From: Oscillospiraceae bacterium
Lineage (GTDB): Bacteria; Bacillota; Clostridia; Oscillospirales; Oscillospiraceae
Length of the DNA stretch: 64,000 bases
Direction: 5' to 3'
Assembly (NCBI GenBank): GCA_017434755.1
Contig: JAFRER010000010.1
Span: 62,001 to 126,000, forward strand
Shown here: positions 32,835-41,365 of the stretch, one piece after another
Numbering within the stretch: position 1 is the first letter of the stretch
Layout of the letters: every line of letters begins with the position of its first letter
The notes under the pieces: generated by a model
Databases searched by the model: none
Told to the model about the DNA's origin: nothing
What the model saw: the letters and a program-made list of their open reading frames with translations, nothing else
Translations under genes and position numbers: made by a program

Positions 32835-33685
32835 AGTGGATATCGGACAGCAATATTCTGATAGTAGGACTCGGCCTCATGGGAGGCAGCTATGCAAAGG
32901 CCCTGAAAAGACTCGGATTCCGTGTCACCGCCATAAGCAGAAGGTGGGAGACAATCGATTATGCAATGGAGAACGGGATCATCGACTATGGCAGCGCTGA
33001 AACGGATGAAAAGTTGATCGGAGAGGCTGATGCCGTTATATTTGCCCTGTATCCGGAGGTTTTCAAGCAGTGGATCCGCGACAATCAGCATCTGCTGAAA
33101 TCCGGAGCGCTGCTGACCGACGTCACGGGCGTGAAAAAGTGCATCGTCTACGACATTCAGGAGATGCTGCGGCCGGACCTTGAATTTATAGCCGCCCACC
33201 CGATGGCAGGAAGAGAGGTCTACGGAGTGGAAAACAGCGACGACAGGATCTTCCATCCGGCAAACTACATCGTCACGCCCACGGACAGAAACACGGAATC
33301 TGCGATAGAGTGGTGCAAGAGCCTCGGCCGGGTGCTCGGCTTCCGAAAGGTAAGCGTGCTTTCCCCGGAGGAGCATGACGAGATGATCGGCTTCCTCAGC
33401 CAGCTTACCCACTGTATTGCGGTCTCACTCATGACCTGCTCGGACAACCGGCACCTCGTGTATTATACGGGAGACAGTTTCCGGGATCTGACACGCATCG
33501 CAAGAATAAACGACGAAATGTGGAGCGAGCTGTTCCTTCTGAACAGGGAGGATCTCCTCAAACAGATGGATATCTTCATTGAAGAATTCCGGGAGCTTCG
33601 CGATCTGCTTGCTGCAGGCGACCGGGAGGGCATGCGCGAAAAGATGAGGATCAGCACGGAACGCAGGGCGTATTTTGACATTTAA
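32831..33685 (+). CDS. tyrA: Prephenate dehydrogenase
   Basis: Oxidatively decarboxylates prephenate to 4-hydroxyphenylpyruvate for tyrosine. The 284-residue product starts with a Rossmann fold (ILIVGLGLMGGSYAKALK), and shows AHPMAGREVYGVENSD and the DEMIGFLSQLTHCIAVSL helix with the catalytic and substrate-binding histidines. No ACT domain is present, so tyrosine feedback at this enzyme is unlikely. It overlaps aroA by four bases and is 14 bases from the DAHP synthase gene. Confidence 0.95.
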   Translation: MKWISDSNILIVGLGLMGGSYAKALKRLGFRVTAISRRWETIDYAMENGIIDYGSAETDEKLIGEADAVIFALYPEVFKQWIRDNQHLLKSGALLTDVTGVKKCIVYDIQEMLRPDLEFIAAHPMAGREVYGVENSDDRIFHPANYIVTPTDRNTESAIEWCKSLGRVLGFRKVSVLSPEEHDEMIGFLSQLTHCIAVSLMTCSDNRHLVYYTGDSFRDLTRIARINDEMWSELFLLNREDLLKQMDIFIEEFRELRDLLAAGDREGMREKMRISTERRAYFDI

Positions 33686-33699
33686 GCAGGTGATGGAAT

Positions 33700-34728
33700 A
33701 TGAACATGGAATTCAAGCGCAAGCTCACCATACCCATGGAGACCAAGGAGATGTATCCCCTAACGGGATCCATGGCCGCAATCGTTGAAAAGAAAACCGC
33801 GGAACTCAAGGCAATCTTTTCCGGCAGAAGTGACAAGCTGGTCCTGATCATCGGCCCCTGCTCGGCAGACAATGAGGACAGTGTCATCGATTATATATCC
33901 CGTCTGATCCCCGTACAGGAGAAGGTAAAAGATAAGCTGCTGATCGTACCCCGCATCTATACCAACAAAGCCAGGACCACCGGAGAGGGCTATAAAGGGC
34001 TCGTCCACCAGCCGGACCCGAATGCGAGCCCGGATCTGTTCAAGGGCATCATCGCTACGCGGGAGCTGCACATGAGAGCGGTGAAGGAGACCGGATTTGC
34101 ATGCGCGGACGAGATGCTCTATCCGGAAAACTTCAAATACATAGACGACCTGCTTGCCTATGTGGCAGTAGGTGCACGGTCCGTAGAGGATCAGCAGCAC
34201 CGCCTCACCGCAAGTGCCATCGAGTGCCCTGTGGGGATGAAGAATCCCACGAGCGGAGACCTGTCCGTCATGATGAACGCCATCCTTGCGGCACAGCATC
34301 AGCATGATTTCATCTACAGGGGATGGGAGGGGCATTCCTTCGGCAATCCTTTCGCGCATGCCATTCTCCGCGGATATGTGAACAGACAGGGCGTCACCCA
34401 TCCGAATTATCACTATGAGACGCTCATCTATCTGGCGGAACTCTACGCCAAGTGGGATCTGAAGAATCCTGCTGTGGTCATAGACTGCAACCACGCAAAC
34501 AGCGGCAAGAATCCTTTCGAGCAGCCGCGCATCCTGAAAGATGTGCTGCTGAGCTGTAATTACAGCGGGGATCTGAAAAAGATGGTCAAAGGCTTCATGG
34601 TGGAAAGCTACATTGAGGACGGAAATCAGCCCGTAGGAGGGGGTGTGTACGGGAAAAGCATCACCGATGCCTGCCTCGGCTGGGAGAAGAGCGAGCGGCT
34701 CATCTATGAGACTGCGGAAATGCTTTGA
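33700..34728 (+). CDS. 3-deoxy-D-arabino-heptulosonate-7-phosphate synthase, AroFGH type
   Basis: First enzyme of the pathway (PEP + erythrose-4-phosphate). The 342-residue class I-alpha enzyme shows LIIGPCSADNEDSV, RIYTNKARTTGEGYKGL, ARSVEDQQHRLTAS and DCNHANSGKNP, with metal ligands in GPCS, the His region and the C-terminal VGGGVYGKSITDACLGW. The E. coli-like AroFGH type is usually feedback-inhibited by an aromatic amino acid through its N-terminal extension; which one cannot be told here. Being late in the operon rather than first is unusual but not unique. Confidence 0.95.
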   Translation: MNMEFKRKLTIPMETKEMYPLTGSMAAIVEKKTAELKAIFSGRSDKLVLIIGPCSADNEDSVIDYISRLIPVQEKVKDKLLIVPRIYTNKARTTGEGYKGLVHQPDPNASPDLFKGIIATRELHMRAVKETGFACADEMLYPENFKYIDDLLAYVAVGARSVEDQQHRLTASAIECPVGMKNPTSGDLSVMMNAILAAQHQHDFIYRGWEGHSFGNPFAHAILRGYVNRQGVTHPNYHYETLIYLAELYAKWDLKNPAVVIDCNHANSGKNPFEQPRILKDVLLSCNYSGDLKKMVKGFMVESYIEDGNQPVGGGVYGKSITDACLGWEKSERLIYETAEML

Positions 34729-34746
34729 AGAAAGATGTGAGGAAGC

Positions 34747-35298
34747 ATGGAATACAACAGAAGCATCGTGCTGAAAGACGGCAGGACATGCATCCTGCGC
34801 AACGCAACGGAACAGGACGGCAAAGCCGTGCTCGAGATTTTCATCCTCACGCATGCGCAGACGGACTGGCTGCTGTCCTATCTGGATGAGGTGCACTTCA
34901 CGGAGGAGCAGGAAGGAGAGTATCTGAAGAAAAAGACGGAGAGTCCCCTTGAGGCGGAGATCCTTGCCGAAGTGGACGGGAAGATCGCAGGAACTGCCGG
35001 AATAGACCGGATCGGCGGCAGCGAAAAAGTGAAGCACCGCGCAAGCTTCGGGATCAGCATCGACCGGAACAGCTGGGGGTTCGGGATCGGACGCGCCTTG
35101 ACAAGAGCCTGCATCGAATGTGCGAGGGCGGCCGGATTTGAGCAGCTGGAACTCGATGTGGTGGCGGACAATAAAAGGGCCATCGCTCTGTATGAAAGCG
35201 AGGGCTTCGTGGAATACGGCCGCAACCCGAAGGGTTTCCGTTCCCGCGAAAACGGCATGCAGGAGCTCGTGCTCATGCGGCTGGAACTGAACAAATGA
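34747..35298 (+). CDS. GNAT family N-acetyltransferase
   Basis: A 183-residue GNAT protein with the acetyl-CoA motif A (SIDRNSWGFGIGRALTRACIE; the Q/RxxGxG/A core is W-G-F-G-I-G) and motif B (LELDVVADNKRAIALYESEGF). The acceptor is unknown; candidates are a small amine or a ribosomal-protein N-terminus (RimJ-like). It starts 18 bases after the DAHP synthase and shares its operon, ended by a hairpin at 35316-35354. No direct link to aromatic synthesis is evident. Confidence 0.85.
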   Translation: MEYNRSIVLKDGRTCILRNATEQDGKAVLEIFILTHAQTDWLLSYLDEVHFTEEQEGEYLKKKTESPLEAEILAEVDGKIAGTAGIDRIGGSEKVKHRASFGISIDRNSWGFGIGRALTRACIECARAAGFEQLELDVVADNKRAIALYESEGFVEYGRNPKGFRSRENGMQELVLMRLELNK

Positions 35299-35315
35299 GC
35301 AATCGCCGAAAAACA

Positions 35316-35354
35316 GCAAAAGACCTGTGATCAATGATCACAGGGTCTTTTGCC
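35316..35354. terminator. Terminator of the aro operon
   Basis: GCAAAAGACCTGTGAT (35316-35331) pairs with ATCACAGGGTCTTTTGC (one bulge) ending near 35354. A/T blocks on both sides let it act on both convergent units. Confidence 0.85.
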
Positions 35355-35366
35355 TCGTTGCGGGTT

Positions 35367-36284
35367 TTAAACAAAGGGATCGTTTATCAGGAGCCCTTTG
35401 GCGTTGTTCCATAGCAAATCGTCAAGACAGTCCGAGAATGCCGGATGCGAAAGAGTGTTCTGTATATGACGTTTAAGCACCGGGAGAGGAATCGCGGGGA
35501 AATCCGTGCCGTAGACAATATGGGACGGATCGGTCATCGTCAGCAGGATCGGCACAGCGTGGGGATAGGCGTCACAGGCGAGGTCATAGAAGATCTGCTC
35601 CAGCGGAGCTTTTTGCAGCCTTCCCTGCGCTGCCGTTATCCCGTAGTAACGGTCAAGGGCAACAGGCAGGCAGGAACCCGTGTGCGGGACCACGATCCTT
35701 ATGTGAGGATGGTCGCGCAGCATGCCGGAATCGATCAGATCCAGTACGGTCCTCGTGGTGTCGGTGATGAATTCGAACATCGGCAGAATCTTTCCCGTGA
35801 TCGGGCCGGCCGGCCAGACCGGCGGAGCTGCTGGATGAAGCAGAACGGTGCAGCCAAAACTGTCAAGAAGGTCATACAGAGGGGCAAGCTGCCCGTCGCC
35901 GAGATACATCCCGTCATAGTTGCTGCACAGCCCCACGGCACAGGCACCGAGTTCCTTTAGAGCGCGTCCGGCTTCCACCACGGCGGCAGATACGTCCGGA
36001 AGCGGCAGGATGGCCGCAAAGCCGAAGCGGTCCGGATGAGAGCGAACGATGGCGGCTCCGGCATCGTTGACCTGCCGGCAGTATGCTGCACAAGCGGTCG
36101 GATCGTCAAGATATTTCAGCGTGGGACAGCTCAGGACTGCATGGGTGATCCCGAGCCTGTCCATGGCGGCGATATGCTCATCCAGAGTCCGGTTTTCCAC
36201 AACAAAGCCGATCCTGTCTGCATCTTCCGAGACGCGGCCTGTCTCAATGGAAAAATGCGTGTGCATGTCGATTATCCGTTTCAT
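35367..36284 (-). CDS. Amidohydrolase 2 family metal-dependent hydrolase/decarboxylase
   Basis: A 305-residue TIM-barrel protein of the amidohydrolase-2/ACMSD-like family: metal-binding HTH (IIDMHTHF, H8/H10), LLHPAAPP with a third His near residue 150, VPHTGSCLP with another His, and YGTDFPAIP with the catalytic Asp. Members hydrolyse lactones or decarboxylate aromatic and dicarboxylic acids; the substrate is unknown. AAGGAGG lies 8 bases before the ATG. It is convergent with the aro operon and stands alone; a link with aromatic compounds is only suggested by the family. Confidence 0.82.
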   Translation of the reverse strand: MKRIIDMHTHFSIETGRVSEDADRIGFVVENRTLDEHIAAMDRLGITHAVLSCPTLKYLDDPTACAAYCRQVNDAGAAIVRSHPDRFGFAAILPLPDVSAAVVEAGRALKELGACAVGLCSNYDGMYLGDGQLAPLYDLLDSFGCTVLLHPAAPPVWPAGPITGKILPMFEFITDTTRTVLDLIDSGMLRDHPHIRIVVPHTGSCLPVALDRYYGITAAQGRLQKAPLEQIFYDLACDAYPHAVPILLTMTDPSHIVYGTDFPAIPLPVLKRHIQNTLSHPAFSDCLDDLLWNNAKGLLINDPFV

Positions 36285-36326
36285 CTGTAGCGTCCTCCTT
36301 GTTCGGTCTGCAGCGGTATTATGATA

Positions 36327-36355
36327 ACACCCGGTTTCCTTTGAAAACCGGGTGT
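36327..36355 (-). terminator. Terminator after large lipoprotein gene
   Basis: ACACCCGGTTT (36327-36337) pairs with AAACCGGGTGT (36345-36355); a short T/A-rich tail follows on the minus strand (TATCATAAT). It separates the lipoprotein gene from the amidohydrolase gene. Confidence 0.75.
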
Positions 36356-36386
36356 ATATAGTTATTACGGGGAGATCAGATTGCCT

Positions 36387-37928
36387 TTAGTCTTCGATCA
36401 GGTCTTTCGCAAAGGCAGTCGACTCGGAGCCGTTATAGAACATCCAGTTGACCAGGATCGCGTCATCGGTGTCCGAGTCATATTTCTTGAATACAAACGA
36501 GGACGGATCGATCTCGGAAGGATAGTAGCCGCTGGTGACGGATCCGACGACGACATCCCCGGAGATCTTCACGCCGCCGTCCGAACCATACGTAAACGCA
36601 TACAGCGTACCGACGTCGTTATAGGTGTCGCCGACATCCAGCTCAACATCCTTGAAATAATACACCGTCTTGCCGTCCATGCTGTTGTTGAGATTAGTGT
36701 TTGAGGCAGAGGAGGCGTATACGCCGGAGGAGACCTTGACAGGGGATTCATCGCCGCTCTTGTACATATAAAGAGTGGCTTCATTCCTGTCATAGTTCTT
36801 CAGGTAATAAATGTACGGGGCGTTCATTGCATAGGAAAAAGCAGAGACATCATTGGAAAGCTTGACGGGTTCATCGATCTCCGCACCATTCAGCTTCGCA
36901 TAATACAGGGTGGAATCGGAATCGGTATAGTATAGACAGCCATCAAAGATATGATAGTTTTTAACGCCGGACAATACTTTTTCCCGGTCGCCTTCTGCAT
37001 CGATATAGTAAAGATTCTTGTCGGTATCCGCATCCGTCAGAACATACAGTCCCGTAAAGCTGTCGCTCGGGTCCCATCTGAAAAGGCAGTTCTTTGTATA
37101 GGACCCGGAAGAGAACTCTTTCCCGAGCTTGACTTTTATCACGTCTTTCCCCAGCGGCTTTATATACATCACGTCGCTGTCATAGCTGTACAGGATGGTG
37201 CAGTTCGATACTTCGTTTATCAGGCCATAGACGTAACCGTATCTCGATGATAGTTCCATCGTGCCGACTTTTTCGGCTTCACCGTTTTCATAAATGAATA
37301 ATTCACAGGACTGCCCGTCTTCGATGGACCAGGCAAAAATATTGCAGTCCTTCGAGATCGCCAGAAAGTCGACGGATTTATCCGTATCATATTTTGCAAT
37401 CTTTTCAGGTTCTGAAGTGTCGTTCTTTAAGAGGTAGATACCGCCGTCCTTGGCGTAGAGCAGATTGTAATACTTGTTCAGATAATAGGCGTCTATGTCG
37501 CTGTTGTTTCCGAGGGCAGTTTTTTCCCCGTTCACGAAGGAATACATGAAAAGGTTTTTATCCCCGTCTTCGTAAAAAATGCCGTAGTCCCCGACAAAAC
37601 GCAGGCCGGCTGCATCATTTGCGACCACATCTTTATTAGAAAGATCCGAAACATCCGTATAAACAGTAAGAGTTCCGTCCTGGTCAAGGACTGCGAGTTT
37701 CTTCCGGTCATAGCTCATCCTGCCGGATTCGTTCTCTCCCTTTATGGTGAGTCCCTCATCCGAAAACGTTGCGAAGTGGGCTTTCCCGTCTTCATCGATC
37801 ATCGCGTTCATGAAATTGGTCTCATAGGTCACATAGCCTTTAGAACCGCGGGACGGAAGACCGAACGCGCACCCGCAGACGGTCAGCATCATTGCCAGCA
37901 GCAGGATAATTACGGTTGCTTTTTTCAT
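36387..37928 (-). CDS. Large beta-propeller-like lipoprotein
   Basis: A 513-residue exported protein. The signal peptide MKKATVIILLLAMMLTVCGC has a lipobox with Cys20 as the likely lipidated residue. The rest consists of repeated short beta blades with recurring Y-Y-x-D/K motifs (LYYIDAEGDREKVLSGVKNY, LYYTDSDSTLYYAKLNG, IYYLKNYDRNEATLYMYKSG), like the surface propellers with DUF5050-style repeats common in Clostridia. Function is unknown; binding of a ligand or cell-wall component is possible. GGAGG lies about 7 bases before the ATG. The gene stands alone between terminators. Confidence 0.8.
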   Translation of the reverse strand: MKKATVIILLLAMMLTVCGCAFGLPSRGSKGYVTYETNFMNAMIDEDGKAHFATFSDEGLTIKGENESGRMSYDRKKLAVLDQDGTLTVYTDVSDLSNKDVVANDAAGLRFVGDYGIFYEDGDKNLFMYSFVNGEKTALGNNSDIDAYYLNKYYNLLYAKDGGIYLLKNDTSEPEKIAKYDTDKSVDFLAISKDCNIFAWSIEDGQSCELFIYENGEAEKVGTMELSSRYGYVYGLINEVSNCTILYSYDSDVMYIKPLGKDVIKVKLGKEFSSGSYTKNCLFRWDPSDSFTGLYVLTDADTDKNLYYIDAEGDREKVLSGVKNYHIFDGCLYYTDSDSTLYYAKLNGAEIDEPVKLSNDVSAFSYAMNAPYIYYLKNYDRNEATLYMYKSGDESPVKVSSGVYASSASNTNLNNSMDGKTVYYFKDVELDVGDTYNDVGTLYAFTYGSDGGVKISGDVVVGSVTSGYYPSEIDPSSFVFKKYDSDTDDAILVNWMFYNGSESTAFAKDLIED

Positions 37929-38125
37929 TTTTTTCCTCCAAAGTCTGTTTTTGTTTCAAATCGTATAATTATTCTACTATAGAAAATGACAAAACTCAAT
38001 CAGCGTTCCGGAAAAAACTGACGGAAGAAAGCAAAAAGTAAAACAGACATCCCTGACGGGACAACGGCTTTGCTTTTTCATGCGATCCGTGATTTATGAG
38101 TGATGTTTTCCGGCTGAGTTTACGG

Positions 38126-38154
38126 TTGTGCGGAGTGCCGGGATATGGTATGAT
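38126..38154 (+). promoter_or_regulatory. Extended -10 promoter of the PRTase gene
   Basis: TTGTGC (38126-38131), 17 bases, TATGAT (38149-38154), with a TG dinucleotide one base before the -10, about 50 bases before the ATG at 38205. The rest of the 276-base gap upstream of the gene shows nothing recognisable. Confidence 0.6.
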
Positions 38155-38204
38155 AAAAATGAAGAATAATCCCTTAGTTCAAAGCCGAAAGGAGAGCGAT
38201 CGCC

Positions 38205-38846
38205 ATGGTTATCCCGACAGAACATTTTCGCAGCGAATACAGCGAGGTCCCTCTGCGCATAGCCAAGGGACATTTTGCGACGAGCCACAGCCACATCAAC
38301 TACTTCATCGACATGACCTTCACCAAGCACCGTCTGGCGGAGGCGCGCCAGGCCGCACGTGAGCTGGCAGTCAAATACCATTCCTCCGAGATTGTTGATA
38401 CCATCCTCTGTCTGGACGGAACGGAAGTGCTCGGAGCCTGCCTTGCGGAAGAGCTTATCAACGAAGGCATTAAAACCAAAAACGAGCACAATACGCTTTA
38501 TGTCGTTACACCTGAGACTACCACCGGCAATATGCAGATCTTCCGTGAAAACATCGCGCACCTGATACGCGGCCGCCGCATCCTGATCCTTGCGGCTTCC
38601 GTCACCACGGGCACCGCGGCGCTGGAAGCCATCGAGGCGGTACGGTATTACGGAGGCATCCCCGTGGGCGTATGCAGCATTTTCTCCTGTCTTGACTTTT
38701 GCGGCAATTTCCCTGTCACGACGATCTTCCATTCCAAGGTCCTGGGAGATTACAGCTCAGTGCCCGCCGGACAGTGCCCCCTTTGCAAGGCAGGCGTCAA
38801 ACTTGACGCACTGGTAAACAGCTACGGCATCTCCAGCTTTATGTAA
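38205..38846 (+). CDS. Type I phosphoribosyltransferase-like protein
   Basis: A 213-residue protein with the type I PRTase fold: the PRPP loop RILILAASVTTGTAALEAIE (residues about 124-143, with the TTGT segment), a long first part with VDTILCLDGTEVLGACLAEEL, and a C-terminal CPLC pair (CPLCKAG) that may bind metal. It resembles orotate PRTase-like proteins of unknown base specificity in Clostridia. AAAGGAGAG lies about 9 bases before the ATG. It stands alone with its own promoter. Purine or pyrimidine salvage or a regulatory role are both possible. Confidence 0.8.
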   Translation: MVIPTEHFRSEYSEVPLRIAKGHFATSHSHINYFIDMTFTKHRLAEARQAARELAVKYHSSEIVDTILCLDGTEVLGACLAEELINEGIKTKNEHNTLYVVTPETTTGNMQIFRENIAHLIRGRRILILAASVTTGTAALEAIEAVRYYGGIPVGVCSIFSCLDFCGNFPVTTIFHSKVLGDYSSVPAGQCPLCKAGVKLDALVNSYGISSFM

Positions 38847-38936
38847 GGCATGTGCCCGGTCGACTCCAAATGGGGCAGTCGGGGCATCAGGCTTGCGATC
38901 ATACTGAAGATAAAAAGCTGTTTTATGAGGGCATTG

Positions 38937-40439
38937 ATGAAAACAGACATAAAAAAAGACACATGGAGAGTCTTTCTGCTCTGCCTGTTGTTGTTGTTTG
39001 CGGTGTTTTCCATCATGCTGGCAGATCGCATCAGTAACGATGGATTCAGCGATTATGTCATGAATGTGAAGGGCACGCACGCAGCATGGAAGATGCAACT
39101 GGGACGATTCTCCGGCGCGGCAGCAGAGGCTGTGCTACATTGGTTAGGTATCAACGATGTGGCTGTTCAGTTTCCGTTCACGCTCGCACTGATTCTGACA
39201 ATGGCCTGGTGCTGCGCCGACGTGTGGGCACTGGAGATCTCGGCGTTTTCGCAGCCGGATCAGAGAACGAAAGATCTTCTCCTGCTTGCGGTGCTGCCTG
39301 CTTTTATCAACATTTCCTTTGGGGAGTTTTTCTTCTTTTCCAACTGTGCTATACACTGGATCGGAATGCTGCTGTTTGCACAGCTTGCCCTGCGTGTGTT
39401 CTTCTCGAAAAATACAATGGGTCGAAAGCTGCTCTCGACATTCCTGCTTGTGCTTTCGCTGGGTTTTTATCAAGCGGCTGTGGCCTACTTCATCATATGG
39501 GGATTGTTGACTGCAGTGCTGCGCGAGGACCTTCGCGCAGATCGGAAAACGTTCCGTTCACTGCTGGAGTTTATGATCGTGGCAGCGGCGGCGAGCATTT
39601 TGACTGTTGCGCTGCAAAAGCTGTTTGAAGTAACAGGGCTCGTCTCCGGCACGGACCGTTCTCCCGGGCTGGGCACGTTGTTTTACAATCTTTTTCGTCT
39701 GGCAACTTCGGGGCAGTGGAACGTGCAGGCCAAGGGGATGCACTTTCTCGGCTGCCTCATGGGGCTGACGACGTTCAGCCTGACAATAGGACTTTATGTT
39801 TTTGTCAAGAAGGCAAAAAAGTCCTCTCTCTGGCTGATCATCCTTCTGAGCCTGATTTGCTATGGTATATCGTTCCTGCCGCATGCCCTGACGCCGACAG
39901 TATGGCTCGCACCGCGATCGCTGTTTGGTGTGTTTTCCTATATCTCGTTCTGTGCTATTCTCATCCTCTATGTGCGGCAGGGCTGCACTGAACGGGGCGG
40001 CGTTATGCACGTTGCATTTGCTGCGCTGCTGGGTGTGTTTCTGGTGGCGAATGCGCGAGGGATCTATCTCATCGGACTGGAACAGATCCGTAGCAATATC
40101 ACGGATAAAACCGTGATATACACGGTTGAAGAGCGGATCGAGGCATATGAACAGGAAAGCGGTGTATCGGTAAACCGAATCGGCCTCATCTTTGACAGCA
40201 GCACCTGGGTGTCGAATCCGGACATTAAGAACACCTATATGGATATCAACCAACGCGCCACGTCTGTTTCCTGGCAGATCCCGGCCTCCTTCTTTTATTT
40301 CTTTGAAAGGGAACTTGATTCCGTTGACGTGCCTGAGGACGTATACCGGGAGTATTTTGACGGAAGAGAGTGGGACTCCTTTAACATGGAGGAACAAATC
40401 ATTCTGATCGACAATACTCTGTACTGGGGTGTCTATTGA
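38937..40439 (+). CDS. GtrII-like membrane glucosyltransferase
   Basis: About 500 residues with roughly ten transmembrane helices, starting with a helix at WRVFLLCLLLLFAVFSIML, then KGTHAAWKMQLGRFSGAAAEAVL and a conserved acidic/aromatic mid-part, and a soluble C-terminal tail of about 110 residues. The layout is that of the Glucos_trans_II (GtrII) family, which in phages and islands adds glucosyl groups from a lipid carrier to cell-surface polysaccharide. The start is uncertain: ATGs at 38925 and 38937 are both possible; GAGGG lies 5 bases before the second. Codon choice seems less GC-biased than the neighbours and the gene lies beside an integrase remnant, so horizontal transfer is likely. 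Confidence 0.75.
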   Translation: MKTDIKKDTWRVFLLCLLLLFAVFSIMLADRISNDGFSDYVMNVKGTHAAWKMQLGRFSGAAAEAVLHWLGINDVAVQFPFTLALILTMAWCCADVWALEISAFSQPDQRTKDLLLLAVLPAFINISFGEFFFFSNCAIHWIGMLLFAQLALRVFFSKNTMGRKLLSTFLLVLSLGFYQAAVAYFIIWGLLTAVLREDLRADRKTFRSLLEFMIVAAAASILTVALQKLFEVTGLVSGTDRSPGLGTLFYNLFRLATSGQWNVQAKGMHFLGCLMGLTTFSLTIGLYVFVKKAKKSSLWLIILLSLICYGISFLPHALTPTVWLAPRSLFGVFSYISFCAILILYVRQGCTERGGVMHVAFAALLGVFLVANARGIYLIGLEQIRSNITDKTVIYTVEERIEAYEQESGVSVNRIGLIFDSSTWVSNPDIKNTYMDINQRATSVSWQIPASFFYFFERELDSVDVPEDVYREYFDGREWDSFNMEEQIILIDNTLYWGVY

Positions 40440-40476
40440 CGGGACGCTTCTCGCAGAGTGCGGAACGTATGCAGAT

Positions 40477-40500
40477 CTGATTTCCGGTGGAATCAGTTTT
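40477..40500 (+). terminator. Weak terminator after GtrII-like gene
   Basis: CTGATTTCC (40477-40485) pairs with GGAATCAG (40489-40496) with one bulge, followed by TTTT (40497-40500). Confidence 0.55.
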
Positions 40501-40541
40501 CGCTGTGCGAACAGGTATTGCGTTGTTTATTCAGTTCTTGA

Positions 40542-41057
40542 GAGCAGGATGGTCTTAATAATGTGGACTTCGACAACAACAAGATCCGGATCGACAGCAC
40601 ACTGCTGTACACCCCAGACAAAGGAGTATATGAGAACAGCACCAAAACCGGCGATACGAGATACCTGAAGCTTCCGTCCGAGTCCATGTTGCTCCTTAGG
40701 AAGTATCTGGCATGGTATAACGAACTGAAGCTGAAAAACGGCGACAGATGGCACAAGGAATATGATTATTGCTTTGTCCGTGATGACGGCAGGCCGATAG
40801 ACCCGGATTCTATCACGGCCTACTGCAGCAAATTCTCAAAGGAGCATCCGAATCTGCCGCATATCAATCCGCATGCTTTCCGGCACACGCAGGCCTCCAC
40901 GCTGATCAGCAGCGGCCAGGATATCGTTACGGTCGCAAAGAGGCTTGGTCCTGCGAGAACGTCGACAACACTGGATATATACAGCCATCTGATTGCAGCC
41001 GCAGACGCTGATGCAAGTGAATGCATAGCCGAAGTCCTGCTCAGAAGAAGGGCATAA
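40542..41057 (+). pseudogene. Tyrosine recombinase (integrase), C-terminal remnant
   Basis: The frame (164 residues from a GTG at 40563, open from 40542) corresponds to the end of the catalytic domain of a Tn916/phage-type integrase: DFDNNKIRID, KTGDTRYLKLP, then HINPHAFRHTQASTLI (catalytic H..R) and TTLDIYSH with the region before the nucleophile Tyr. The arm-binding, core-binding and first catalytic Arg regions are missing (the frame starts just after where RRGE...WxDID would be). The usual LGH second histidine is LGP. There is no matching upstream half; an in-frame TGA lies at 40539-40541. It is therefore inactive. It directly precedes tRNA-Arg, a usual integration target. Confidence 0.85.
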
Positions 41058-41069
41058 GAACAAATAATA

Positions 41070-41115
41070 GAGGCGGGTACCACTCAAAACCGAGCAGTTC
41101 CCGCCTCATTTTTTT
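41070..41115 (+). terminator. Terminator after integrase remnant
   Basis: GAGGCGGG (41070-41077) pairs with CCCGCCTC (41100-41107) around a 22-base loop, followed by ATTTTTTT. Confidence 0.8.
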
Positions 41116-41120
41116 CTCGT

Positions 41121-41142
41121 GTTAGCTAAATGTTAGCTAAAT
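41121..41142. repeat. Tandem 11-bp repeats, possible integrase arm sites
   Basis: GTTAGCTAAAT occurs twice in tandem (41121-41131 and 41132-41142), between the integrase remnant and tRNA-Arg. Short direct repeats of this kind at the edge of integrated elements are often arm-type binding sites for tyrosine integrases; that function is inferred from position. Confidence 0.5.
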
Positions 41143-41173
41143 TCTGTTTTTGCCTCTATACCCATAAAAACCG

Positions 41174-41206
41174 AAAACCCTGTAACCGTTGAGATTACAG
41201 GGTTTT
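41174..41206 (-). terminator. Terminator of tRNA-Arg transcript
   Basis: AAAACCCTGTAA (41174-41185) pairs perfectly with TTACAGGGTTTT (41195-41206); on the minus strand TTTTCGGTTTTT follows, three bases after the tRNA CCA end. Confidence 0.85.
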
Positions 41207-41209
41207 TAC

Positions 41210-41286
41210 TGGCACGCGATAAGGGATTCGAACCCCTGACCTTCTGGTCCGTAGCCAGACGCTCTATCCAGCTGAGCTAATCGCGC
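41210..41286 (-). tRNA. tRNA-Arg (anticodon ACG)
   Basis: A 77-base cloverleaf on the minus strand: acceptor GCGCGAT with ATCGCGT (first pair G-U), D arm GCTC...GAGC, anticodon stem TCTGG/CCAGA with loop CTACGGA (anticodon ACG, decoded as ICG), variable loop AGGTC, T arm AGGGG-TTCGAAT-CCCTT, discriminator G and an encoded CCA. Decodes CGN arginine codons. It is the probable attachment site of the decayed element to its left. Confidence 0.96.
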
Positions 41287-41365
41287 TTACGCGCTCAAGT
41301 ATATTAGCACAGCTTCCGTGAAATTGCAACTGTTTTTTCCGCTTTATGACTGTGGCAGACTGCCG

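Noticed and set aside
40542-41057. Treating the integrase frame as an intact recombinase.
   Set aside because: It lacks the N-terminal domains and the first catalytic Arg, the LGH His is Pro, and an in-frame stop lies just upstream.
41121-41142. CRISPR-like array.
   Set aside because: Only two 11-bp copies in direct tandem without spacers; no cas genes in the window.
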